Part shown: in pieces, positions 6,845-13,138 of the stretch
Position numbering within the stretch: the stretch's first letter is position 1
Layout: the number at the start of each line of letters is the position of its first letter
NCBI GenBank assembly: GCA_945221685.1
Contig: CALYNN010000022.1
Span: forward strand, 1-14,431
Direction: 5' to 3'
DNA length: 14,431 nt
Origin: an uncultured Clostridia bacterium
Lineage (GTDB): Bacteria > Bacillota > Clostridia > Oscillospirales > Acutalibacteraceae
The notes under the pieces: model-generated
What the model was told of the DNA's origin: nothing
What the model saw: the letters and a program-made list of their open reading frames with translations, nothing else
Database searches by the model: none
Position numbers and translations under genes: made by a program

Positions 6845-7294
6845 ATGATTGCTATCGGTAGCGACCATGCAGGCTTTCCTCTTAAAGAAGAAATCCGTGC
6901 ATATCTTGATGAAAAGGGAATTGATTATATTGATGTAGGCTGCTATTCGCCGGAGCGCTTTGACTATGCAATCAGCGCACAAAAGGCTTGCGACAAGGTG
7001 GTTGCAGGCGAGTGTCGCTTTGCAATTCTTTGCTGCGGAACAGGCGTTGGAATTTCTATGGCGGCAAACAAGGTTAAGGGTATCCGCGCTTGCTGCTGCT
7101 CCGATTATTTCAGCGCGAAATACACAAGAGCTCATAACGACGCAAATGTGCTTTGTATGGGCGCAAGAGTTATAGGCGCAGGCTTGGCTGAAGAAATGGT
7201 AGATGTTTTCCTTAACACAGAGTTTGAGGGCGGCAGACACCAAACAAGAATTGATCAGATTATGGCTATTGAAGCAGGGGAAAAGCTTTACTGA
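6845..7294 (+). CDS. rpiB: Ribose-5-phosphate isomerase B (RpiB/LacAB family)
   Basis: Interconverts ribose 5-phosphate and ribulose 5-phosphate in the pentose phosphate pathway. The 149-residue length fits. Key parts are SDHAG (6-10), the active-site Cys region CCGTGVGISMAANK (about 63-76), RAHNDANVLCMGAR (about 95-108) and EGGRHQTRIDQI near the end. It starts one base after the tsaB stop, with GGAG just upstream, so it is the last gene of the fhs operon; a strong terminator follows. Some family members act on allose or galactose phosphates, but the placement among housekeeping genes favours ribose 5-phosphate. The stop is TGA, used here as a true terminator. Confidence 0.94.
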   Translation: MIAIGSDHAGFPLKEEIRAYLDEKGIDYIDVGCYSPERFDYAISAQKACDKVVAGECRFAILCCGTGVGISMAANKVKGIRACCCSDYFSAKYTRAHNDANVLCMGARVIGAGLAEEMVDVFLNTEFEGGRHQTRIDQIMAIEAGEKLY

Positions 7295-7314
7295 AATTTA
7301 ATGCAGTAAATAAA

Positions 7315-7370
7315 AAGAGAACCGATGTGCAGCTTGTTACTGCATATCGGTTCTTTTGTATGTTTTTTTT
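7315..7370. terminator. Intrinsic terminator between rpiB and the lipoprotein gene
   Basis: A 14-bp stem with one G-T pair (7319-7332 with 7340-7353) extends at its base with A/T pairs to 7315-7357. The loop is 7 nt. GTATGTTTTTTTT follows on the plus strand and an A-run lies on the left, so it can serve both convergent genes. The final T-run overlaps the stop codon of the minus-strand gene. Confidence 0.92.
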
Positions 7371-8370
7371 ATGACCACTTAAGCGCTTTTATTGAAAAGC
7401 CTAATGATGTATCAAGCTTATTTTTTTGTACTATTGCCGCCACCTTGTTTTTGCCTGCGGCATTTGATACCTTGCCTGTAATCTTGTAGTAGCCGTTTCC
7501 CAAGGCCTCAATCCTTGAAATTGAAACCTCCTGCTTTTTTGCGGTAAAGCCTGTAATTTCAAAGGTGTCGTCCTTGCTTATGTACTTAATGGGAGCGCCT
7601 GACTCCTCTGAATATTTGTTGCACTGTGTTTTAAAATTAACAACCGTCTGTCCGTAATACTTAAATAGATTAAGTACAACGGGGCTTGAAGGATAAATTG
7701 TTTTTGTACCGCCGTCACGCTCTGCCATCCATACTGCCGTGTGTGTGGCAATTGAAAGCGGCACACCGTCTGAATTTTCGTAGCTTGCGGTGTAAAGATA
7801 GGGAACCTCAAGCATGGATTTCAGTATCATTTGATCTTTTTGAGAAAAGCTTACTTCCTTGCCGCTTGCATCTGTTTTCGGAACCGCACCCTTTTCAAGC
7901 TTTGTTGTTTCGTCTTCGTTGGTGGTTTCGACATCCTTTTTTGTTGTGCCTGTTGGCTTGGGAGCAGTAGTCGTTGTAAGTCCTGCCGTTGTTGTTTTTT
8001 TATTTGATTTTTTTGTTGTGGTTTCTTTTTCAGTGGTGGTTTGCGTTACCTTCATGGTAACAGCCTTGCCGTTTTTATCCGTAACTGCTTCACCGTTTGG
8101 ATTTAAAACCTCGGCGTAGGTTTTACCTTTTTTGTCTTTTTTGTAAACTACCGCAACCTCGGTTGTAACAGTATTTCCGTCCTTATCGGTAACCTTTTTG
8201 CCGTTTTCATCGGTAACATCCGTAACCTCAAAGCCGTATTCATCCGCATTTTCCTCAAGACCCGAAACCGTTGTGCCGCCTTCGTCATCCTTTTCCTTGT
8301 TTTTGCAGGAAACAAAAATACACGAAATCAGCACTAAAATTGCCAACAGCAAAACCATAAACTTTTTCAA
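7369..8370 (-). CDS. Predicted lipoprotein with VTDxxGxxVT repeats and Thr/Lys-rich linker, function unknown
   Basis: I do not recognise a named family. The 333-residue protein has a lipoprotein signal: MKKF, a hydrophobic stretch, and Cys at 17 (LISC) and 22 (FVSC), the latter followed by charged residues and the likelier lipidation site. Next come degenerate repeats of the form VTDxxGxxVT at 52-61, 60-69 and 96-105, then a linker (about 108-158) rich in Thr, Lys and Glu, like a wall-spanning spacer. The C-terminal part (about 175-333) looks globular, with mixed hydrophobic and aromatic strands. The start is a TTG at 8370, placed by GAGGTG at 8379-8384 with an 8-nt gap; the ATG at 8358 is 20 nt away and less likely. 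It is expected on the outer face of the membrane. It is a single-gene unit with its own promoter. Confidence 0.85.
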   Translation of the reverse strand: MKKFMVLLLAILVLISCIFVSCKNKEKDDEGGTTVSGLEENADEYGFEVTDVTDENGKKVTDKDGNTVTTEVAVVYKKDKKGKTYAEVLNPNGEAVTDKNGKAVTMKVTQTTTEKETTTKKSNKKTTTAGLTTTTAPKPTGTTKKDVETTNEDETTKLEKGAVPKTDASGKEVSFSQKDQMILKSMLEVPYLYTASYENSDGVPLSIATHTAVWMAERDGGTKTIYPSSPVVLNLFKYYGQTVVNFKTQCNKYSEESGAPIKYISKDDTFEITGFTAKKQEVSISRIEALGNGYYKITGKVSNAAGKNKVAAIVQKNKLDTSLGFSIKALKWS

Positions 8371-8415
8371 TTATAATACACCTCGTATTTATAAGCTTAT
8401 AAACAATCTAAACAA

Positions 8416-8444
8416 ATTATATATATTTTTCAGTAAAATGTAAA
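8416..8444 (-). promoter_or_regulatory. Sigma-A-type promoter for the lipoprotein gene
   Basis: On the minus strand, TTTACA (8439-8444), a 17-nt spacer and TATAAT (8416-8421). The predicted start near 8409 gives a leader of about 39 nt before the TTG start. Confidence 0.65.
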
Positions 8445-8491
8445 TAGTAATCATAAAAAATGAACAAATAATTAACTCCGAGTTCACAGTA

Positions 8492-8520
8492 TTTACATAT
8501 TTAGCTTTGAGTGATATTCT
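8492..8520 (+). promoter_or_regulatory. Possible promoter for the six-helix membrane protein
   Basis: TTTACA (8492-8497), 17 nt, TATTCT (8515-8520). The -10 is imperfect, and the predicted start near 8527 would leave only about 11 nt of leader, at the weak GGTGAT ribosome site (8527-8532). This suggests low expression or a different true start. Confidence 0.35.
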
Positions 8521-8537
8521 AAATACGGTGATTAAAA

Positions 8538-9068
8538 ATGAAAAAATCCCTTCAAATTGCATTTTCATCAATGGTTACGGCACTTTCGGTTGTGCTTATG
8601 TTTTTAGGCGGAGTATTTACGGTGCTTACATATATAATGCCTATGATTTCCGGCGTTATGATGTCCTTGGTAAAAAAGACCTTTGGCACCTCTCTCGCTT
8701 GGGTAACATATATTGCTACTGCGTTGCTTTCCGTTTTTCTTGTTCCTAACAGGGAATGTATGATTATGTTTGTTGCCTTTTTCGGATTTTATCCCATAAT
8801 TAAATCGGGACTTGATAAAATTAAGGTTAAGCCTTTATGCTTCGTTCTTAAGCTGCTGATTTTTAATGCACTTATGTCTGCTTCTCAGGCGGCATTGTTT
8901 TATATCTTCCAAATTCCTTTTACCGATGAAGAAACAACTACGGTATTTATAATTCTCTTTGCAGTGCTTCTTAATCTAATGTTTATCGTTTATGATAAAT
9001 TTCTTGAAAAGCTTCTTATCCTTTATGAAAGGAAGTTTGAAAAAAGAATAAAAAAACTGTTTAAGTAA
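8538..9068 (+). CDS. Uncharacterised six-helix membrane protein
   Basis: I cannot assign a family with confidence. The 176-residue protein starts MKKSLQIAFSSMVTAL and has about six hydrophobic segments (roughly 8-27, 29-47, 52-70, 73-88, 100-124, 136-152), with Pro or Gly near several ends (TYIMPMISG, VFLVPNREC, GFYPIIKSG) and a basic, charged C-terminal tail (KFLEKLL...KFEKRIKKLFK). Size, helix number and the N-terminal AL-rich helix resemble substrate-binding S components of ECF vitamin transporters, but no energising module or riboswitch is nearby, so this is only a suggestion. It stands alone between a divergent lipoprotein gene and convergent murC. The ribosome site is weak (GGTGAT). Its stop lies in the shared terminator. 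That it is a real gene is supported by the promoter-like and terminator context and coherent membrane topology. Confidence 0.8.
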   Translation: MKKSLQIAFSSMVTALSVVLMFLGGVFTVLTYIMPMISGVMMSLVKKTFGTSLAWVTYIATALLSVFLVPNRECMIMFVAFFGFYPIIKSGLDKIKVKPLCFVLKLLIFNALMSASQAALFYIFQIPFTDEETTTVFIILFAVLLNLMFIVYDKFLEKLLILYERKFEKRIKKLFK

Positions 9069-9109
9069 AAAAAATAAGCGTTTCGTTTTTTCGAAACGCT
9101 TATTTTTTT
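9068..9109. terminator. Perfect bidirectional terminator between the membrane protein gene and murC
   Basis: An uninterrupted 18-bp stem, 9068-9085 with 9092-9109, has a loop of six T. Its core is TAAGCGTTTCG with CGAAACGCTTA, flanked by seven A on the left and seven T on the right, so it terminates in both directions. The left arm begins on the last base of the TAA of the plus-strand gene; the right arm ends one base before the murC stop. Confidence 0.95.
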
Positions 9110-9110
9110 A

Positions 9111-10484
9111 TTAGTCACTAAGCCTGTTAACCATCATTCTTGCGGCTTTGTATATATCTCCGCAGCCGAGAGTAATTACAATGTCGCCCTCAGCGGCGTT
9201 TTCCGTAACATAGTCGCAAATCTCTTCGAATGTGTCAAGCTGAACGGAGTCGGGCACGAGCTGAGCAAGGTCTGCCGCCTTAATTCCCGTTTTATTTATT
9301 TCACGGCTACCCATAATAGCAGATATTACACACTTGTCGGCAAGCTTTAAAACATCTGCAAATTCGTTTAAAAACTTTTCTGTTCTGGTAAATGTAAACG
9401 GTTGATGAACCGCCCAAACTCTTTTATATCCCATTTTCTTTGCGGCTTCAAGTGTAACCCTTATTTCAGCAGGGTGATGAGCGTAGTCGTCTGCAAAGGT
9501 TATTCCCTTATATGTGCCTAAAAGCTCAAAGCGTCTTGCGGCACCGCGGAAATTTTTTAAGCCCCTGCATACTGCATCTATATCTGCACCGCTTTCAACA
9601 GCCGCGGCAACGGCACAAAGAGAATTAATAATGTTATGCTCACCGGGAACGGAAAGCTCAATTTTAGCAATAAACTCTCCGTTTCTGTATGCGTCGTAGC
9701 TTGAACAAAAGCCGCCGGGCACATTAATATTTTCAGCCACCCATTCGTTTGATTTGCTCTTTCCGACTGAAATAAGCTTTTTGCCTGTTATGCCCTTTAG
9801 CGCGTCAACAGTGTTTTTATCGTCACCGTTGTAGATAATTGTTTTTGTAGTGTTATCTGCAAATTTTCTAAAGGATTTTTTGATGTTTTCAAGATTTTTG
9901 AAAAAGTCAAGATGGTCCTCGTCAATGTTAAGAATAACTGCCGTGTCGGCGTTCATCTTTAAAAATGTGTTGTTAAACTCACAGCTTTCACAAACGAAGT
10001 TTTCACTTTTACCGTATCTGCCGTATGCGTCAATTGCAGGAAGCTTTCCTCCTATAACTGCGCTGGGGTCAAGTCCTGCTTCAAGCAATATTTGCGTAAT
10101 CATAGATGAGGTGGTAGTTTTGCCGTGTGTACCGCAAACGCCTATGCAGTTAGAAAATATTCTGCTGATGGCACCGAGAATATCTGCCCTTTCGAAGCAG
10201 GGAAAATTCTCCTTTGCGTACTCAAGCTCCTCGTTACCCTCAAGTATTGCATTTGTGTAAATTACAAGCTCGGTATCATTTGAAATATTTTCTTTTTTCT
10301 GACCGAGAAATACCTTGGCACCTTCTCGTTCAATTCGTCTAAAGGTTTCGGTGTCGTTGTTGTCGGAGCCTGTTACGGTGTAGCCAAGAGAAATAAGTAT
10401 TTCTGCAATAGGGCACATACCTGCTCCGCCGATTCCTATAAAGTGTATTTTGTTTACCTCTTTAAGAAGTTTATCTATATTCAA
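9111..10484 (-). CDS. murC: UDP-N-acetylmuramate--L-alanine ligase MurC
   Basis: Cytoplasmic ATP-dependent ligase adding L-Ala to UDP-MurNAc, the first step of the peptidoglycan stem peptide. The 457-residue protein shows the three Mur ligase domains: N-terminal UDP-binding GIGGAGM (17-23), central P-loop GTHGKTTT (118-125) with NIDEDHLDFF (186-195), and C-terminal GEHNIINSLCA (281-291), DDYAHHPAEI (332-341), HQPFTFTRT (360-368) and GCGDIY (440-445). DDYAHHP separates MurC from MurD/E/F; a Mpl-type enzyme is unlikely in this group. The start is TTG at 10484, fixed by GGAGG (10492-10496 on the minus strand) 7 nt upstream; no ATG fits. It is a single-gene unit, away from the mur/dcw cluster, with dpaA divergent. 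Confidence 0.97.
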   Translation of the reverse strand: MNIDKLLKEVNKIHFIGIGGAGMCPIAEILISLGYTVTGSDNNDTETFRRIEREGAKVFLGQKKENISNDTELVIYTNAILEGNEELEYAKENFPCFERADILGAISRIFSNCIGVCGTHGKTTTSSMITQILLEAGLDPSAVIGGKLPAIDAYGRYGKSENFVCESCEFNNTFLKMNADTAVILNIDEDHLDFFKNLENIKKSFRKFADNTTKTIIYNGDDKNTVDALKGITGKKLISVGKSKSNEWVAENINVPGGFCSSYDAYRNGEFIAKIELSVPGEHNIINSLCAVAAAVESGADIDAVCRGLKNFRGAARRFELLGTYKGITFADDYAHHPAEIRVTLEAAKKMGYKRVWAVHQPFTFTRTEKFLNEFADVLKLADKCVISAIMGSREINKTGIKAADLAQLVPDSVQLDTFEEICDYVTENAAEGDIVITLGCGDIYKAARMMVNRLSD

Positions 10485-10519
10485 AAGAATTCCTCCCGTA
10501 TGCTGTTTTTCATCTTTGT

Positions 10520-10548
10520 ATTATACTACTATTTTTTGAAAAAATAAA
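10520..10548 (-). promoter_or_regulatory. Probable murC promoter
   Basis: On the minus strand, TATAAT at 10520-10525 with TTTATT at 10543-10548, 17 nt apart. The -10 is perfect and the -35 weak. The predicted start near 10513 gives a leader of about 28 nt containing GGGAGG. Confidence 0.5.
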
Positions 10549-10564
10549 CACTTATTACATATTA

Positions 10565-10591
10565 ACTAATATTTTTTTCCGTCATAGTATA
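10565..10591 (+). promoter_or_regulatory. Sigma-K-like promoter of dpaA-dpaB
   Basis: CATAGTATA at 10583-10591 matches the sigma-K -10 consensus CATAnnnTA. AC at 10565-10566 lies 16 nt upstream, as in the AC-N16-CATAnnnTA pattern described for Bacillus subtilis. In B. subtilis the orthologous spoVF operon is expressed by sigma-K in the mother cell. The predicted start near 10598 gives a leader of about 20 nt with GGAGGTG at 10604-10610, 7 nt from the ATG. The -35 match is only two bases, and sigma-E, with an overlapping -10 pattern, is the main alternative. Confidence 0.65.
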
Positions 10592-10617
10592 TAAAAAGAG
10601 CATGGAGGTGCCGTTTA

Positions 10618-11337
10618 ATGAGAACATTTTCCGTTCCGTTTAAAGAGGATAACAGAATGATTTACGCACAGGAGTATCTTGAAGATAAAGGCTTTGTAAT
10701 TACACAGGATACGGAAAACGCCGATTTTGTTTTACTGCCCATTCCTGCAAAAAAATATATGTTTGAAGGTCTTGAGGATAAAATTGTATTTTACGGAGCA
10801 GGGAATTTTGACGGTATAGACTATAATAAAAACCCTTCCTTTCTGCTTTCAAACGCGTATCTTACTGCTGAGGGTGCAGTTGCTTTATGTGAGGAAAGCA
10901 GTGACAGGGCAGTATTCGGCAGTAATGTACTGATTACGGGATACGGCAGAATTGCAAAGGCTTTGCACAGAAATCTGCAGGCAATGGGCGCAAGAGTTAC
11001 CGTTTGCTCACGAAGTCTCCAAAGCAAAATCGAGGCAGAATATAACGGCGCAAGGCATATTGAATTTGAAGAGCTTAAAAAGCCGTCAGACAGCGATTTT
11101 ATTTTTAATACCGTTCCGCATATAGTATTTACCGATAAAGAGCTTTCGGCGCTTAAAAAGGATGCCTTGCTTTTTGACCTTGCTTCATTTCCCGGCGGAG
11201 TAGATACTCTTGCGGCAGACGCAAAAAAAATAAAGCTTATAAACGGCAGAGCCTTGCCGTCAAGATATTCGCAAAAAACTGCAGGCTATCTTATCGGCAA
11301 AGCGGTTTATGAAATAATAAGGGAGGACTTATCTTGA
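10618..11337 (+). CDS. dpaA: Dipicolinate synthase subunit A
   Basis: With DpaB it converts the dihydrodipicolinate-pathway intermediate to dipicolinic acid, made in the mother cell and packed into the spore core with calcium. The 239-residue protein has a dinucleotide-binding segment, VLITGYGRIAKALHRNLQAMGA (about 104-125), preceded by SNAYLTAEGA (78-87) and followed by NTVP (164-167), FDLASFPGG (186-194) and ALPSRYSQKTAGYLI (212-226), all of which align with B. subtilis SpoVFA. It is about 55-60 residues shorter than the B. subtilis protein (297), the loss falling in the N-terminal domain. The start has GGAGGTG 7 nt upstream, so the short form looks real. Its stop overlaps the dpaB start (TTGA). 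Confidence 0.93.
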   Translation: MRTFSVPFKEDNRMIYAQEYLEDKGFVITQDTENADFVLLPIPAKKYMFEGLEDKIVFYGAGNFDGIDYNKNPSFLLSNAYLTAEGAVALCEESSDRAVFGSNVLITGYGRIAKALHRNLQAMGARVTVCSRSLQSKIEAEYNGARHIEFEELKKPSDSDFIFNTVPHIVFTDKELSALKKDALLFDLASFPGGVDTLAADAKKIKLINGRALPSRYSQKTAGYLIGKAVYEIIREDLS

Positions 11338-11897
11338 ATATAGGTTATTGCCTAACAGGCTCCTTTTGTACCTTTGATAAATCTATTAAAGCAGTAGAGG
11401 AGCTGGTTAAAGCAGGACATAATGTTACGCCTATTATGAGTGAAAATGCTTACGGCATTGATACTCGCTTCGGCAGGGCGGAGGATATTCAAAACAGACT
11501 TATTGAAATTTCGGGAAACAGTATAATTCATACAATAGAGCAGGCGGAGCCGATTGGTCCACTAAAAATGTTTGATGTTCTTGCGATCGTTCCCTGTACC
11601 GGAAATACACTTGCAAAGCTTGCGGCGGGAATTACAGATACTACTGTAACTATGGCAACAAAAAGCCATCTGCGAAATAATCGTCCTGTTGTAATCGGTG
11701 TTTCAACTAACGACGCTTTGGGGGCGGCGGCAAAAAATATCGGCGCACTGCTTAACTATAAAAACTACTATTTTATACCATTTGGAATGGATAATTACCG
11801 CCTTAAGCCTAAATCAATGGTGTGCGATTTTTCAAAGGTAGAGGAAACAATTACCAAGGCATATTACGGCGAAGAGATAGCAAAAAAAATATTTTGA
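11334..11897 (+). CDS. dpaB: Dipicolinate synthase subunit B (flavoprotein family)
   Basis: Partner of DpaA in making dipicolinic acid. The 187-residue protein belongs to the flavoprotein (UbiX/PPC-decarboxylase-like) fold: GYCLTGSFCTF at the N-terminus, MSENAYGIDTRFG, then the diagnostic run IVPCTGNTLAKLAAGITDT, MATKSHLRNNRPVVIGVSTNDALG and NYYFIPFGMD. Length is normal (about 190-200). The start is TTG at 11334, sharing bases with the dpaA TGA; GGGAGGA at 11321-11327 is 6 nt upstream, so the two are translationally coupled. The usual Firmicutes order dpaA-dpaB is kept, without asd or dapA after it. No GC-rich terminator follows; an AT-only palindrome begins 7 nt after the stop. Confidence 0.95.
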   Translation: MNIGYCLTGSFCTFDKSIKAVEELVKAGHNVTPIMSENAYGIDTRFGRAEDIQNRLIEISGNSIIHTIEQAEPIGPLKMFDVLAIVPCTGNTLAKLAAGITDTTVTMATKSHLRNNRPVVIGVSTNDALGAAAKNIGALLNYKNYYFIPFGMDNYRLKPKSMVCDFSKVEETITKAYYGEEIAKKIF

Positions 11898-11903
11898 CTT
11901 TTT

Positions 11904-11946
11904 ATTAAATATATTGACAATTAGTCTGTATTTATATATATTTAAT
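11904..11946. repeat. 11-bp AT-only inverted repeat bracketing the pot promoter
   Basis: ATTAAATATAT at 11904-11914 is repeated in perfect inverse at 11936-11946, with 21 nt between. The left arm ends on the first base of the -35 box and the right arm covers the -10. It may be an operator, a cruciform-prone site or a weak end for the dpaAB transcript; being AT-only, chance is a serious alternative. Confidence 0.4.
11914..11942 (+). promoter_or_regulatory. Strong sigma-A-type promoter for potABC
   Basis: TTGACA (11914-11919, perfect -35), a 17-nt spacer, TATATT (11937-11942, one mismatch). The transcript should start near 11949. It lies right after dpaB, so the transporter does not depend on the sporulation promoter. 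Confidence 0.75.
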
Positions 11947-11951
11947 CTATG

Positions 11952-11975
11952 ACATTTACCGGTCTTGGCAAATGT
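11952..11975 (+). promoter_or_regulatory. Inverted repeat at the start of the potA leader
   Basis: ACATTTACC (11952-11960) and GGCAAATGT (11967-11975) are inverted copies with one mismatch around a 6-nt centre. The repeat begins about 3 nt after the predicted transcript start, a usual place for a repressor operator; as RNA it would be a 5'-end hairpin. No regulator gene is next to it, so the binding protein is unknown. Confidence 0.4.
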
Positions 11976-12004
11976 TAAATCGGGTTAAAATGAGGATGTG
12001 GAAA

Positions 12005-13138
12005 TTGAAAAAGATAATCGACCTTAAGAACATTACCGTTAAATACGGTGATAATGTTGTGCTTGACAATTTGAATTTGTATATTAACAAAAAAGAGTTT
12101 ATAACGCTGCTTGGACCTTCGGGCTGTGGTAAAACCACAACGCTTCGCTGTATCGCAGGCTTTATTGAGCCGGACGAGGGCGAAATAATATTTGAGGGTA
12201 AGAAAATAAATGATGTTCCTCCGCATAAACGAAAGGTGAACACCATTTTTCAGCGTTATGCTCTTTTTTCTCATTTAAATGTATATGAAAATATTGCCTT
12301 CGGCCCTCAGCTTCAAAAGAAGCCAAAGGAGGAAATCCGTAAAACCGTTGCCGAAATGCTTGAGCTTGTTAACCTTAAGGGCTTTGAAAAGCGCAGCATT
12401 GACTCTCTTTCAGGCGGTCAGCAGCAGCGTGTTGCCATAGCAAGAGCTTTAGCAAATAATCCCCATGTGCTTTTGCTGGACGAGCCTCTCGGCGCCCTTG
12501 ATTTAAAGCTTCGCAAGGATATGCAAACAGAGCTTAAGGCTATCCAAAAAATACTTGGAATAAACTTTATTTATGTTACACACGATCAAGAGGAGGCTCT
12601 CTCTATGTCGGATACCGTGGTTGTAATGGATAAGGGTAAAATTCAGCAAATCGGTTCTCCTGAGGACATATATAATGAGCCTGTTAACGCCTTTGTTGCA
12701 GACTTTATCGGCGAGTCAAATATTGTTGACGCCGTTATGCTTAAGGATTATCTTGTGTCCTTCGGCGGCGTTACCTTCGAATGTCTTGACAGCGGCTTCG
12801 GCGAAAACGCATTTGTTGAAGCGGTAGTCAGACCGGAGGATATTCAAATTACACAGCCGGGAGCAAAATCCTCTCTTACAGGTACGATAACAAGCGTAAC
12901 CTTTAAGGGCGTGCATTTTGAAATTCTTGTTGATGTAGGCGGCTTTATTTGGATGATACAAACAACACAGCATCATAAGGTCGGTGAAAAAATCGGTATG
13001 TATATTGAACCCGACGCAATTCACATTATGAACAGAAGCGAATACAGCGGCGAGTTTGGCGACTATTCCTATTTTTCCGATGAAATGGAACATATTTCCG
13101 ACGCCTCTTATAATTGGGAGGACGAAAATGAAGACTAA
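12005..13138 (+). CDS. potA: Spermidine/putrescine-type ABC transporter ATP-binding protein PotA
   Basis: Drives polyamine import with PotB and PotC. The 377-residue protein has Walker A GPSGCGKT (37-44), Q-loop Gln in IFQRYALF (about 83), signature LSGGQQQR (135-142), Walker B LLLDEP (156-161), switch His in VTHDQEEAL (193), and a C-terminal TOBE-like regulatory part (about 232-345). In-frame ATGs at 11972, 11990 and 11996 lack a ribosome site, and the first overlaps the leader palindrome; GAGG at 11992-11995 is 9 nt from TTG 12005, which gives the family-like start MKKIIDLKNIT. The last 30 or so residues form an acidic, Tyr-rich tail ending WEDENED, beyond the usual PotA end. The gene overlaps potB by 11 bases. 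Polyamine specificity is inferred from homology to Pot proteins and gene order. Confidence 0.9.
   Translation: MKKIIDLKNITVKYGDNVVLDNLNLYINKKEFITLLGPSGCGKTTTLRCIAGFIEPDEGEIIFEGKKINDVPPHKRKVNTIFQRYALFSHLNVYENIAFGPQLQKKPKEEIRKTVAEMLELVNLKGFEKRSIDSLSGGQQQRVAIARALANNPHVLLLDEPLGALDLKLRKDMQTELKAIQKILGINFIYVTHDQEEALSMSDTVVVMDKGKIQQIGSPEDIYNEPVNAFVADFIGESNIVDAVMLKDYLVSFGGVTFECLDSGFGENAFVEAVVRPEDIQITQPGAKSSLTGTITSVTFKGVHFEILVDVGGFIWMIQTTQHHKVGEKIGMYIEPDAIHIMNRSEYSGEFGDYSYFSDEMEHISDASYNWEDENED

Noticed and set aside
6557..7243. 228-codon minus-strand reading frame
   Set aside because: It lies wholly opposite tsaB and rpiB, both clearly real, and has no recognisable protein signature; a codon-bias shadow.
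7859..8119. Val/Ser-rich plus-strand frame resembling a membrane protein
   Set aside because: It is the complement of the Thr/Lys-rich linker of the lipoprotein gene; the low complexity creates the hydrophobic look.
10536..10564. Sigma-A promoter for dpaA (TTGAAA with an ATATTA-like -10)
   Set aside because: The -10 is poor and the sequence is in an A/T run; the sigma-K-type site closer to the gene fits better.
11972..12004. ATG starts of potA upstream of 12005
   Set aside because: No ribosome site serves them and the first overlaps the leader palindrome; GAGG correctly spaced to TTG 12005 and the family N-terminus favour the later start.
13056..13127. N-terminal extension of PotB
   Set aside because: It overlaps the potA tail in another frame, lacks a ribosome site, and GGGAGG precisely serves the ATG at 13128.
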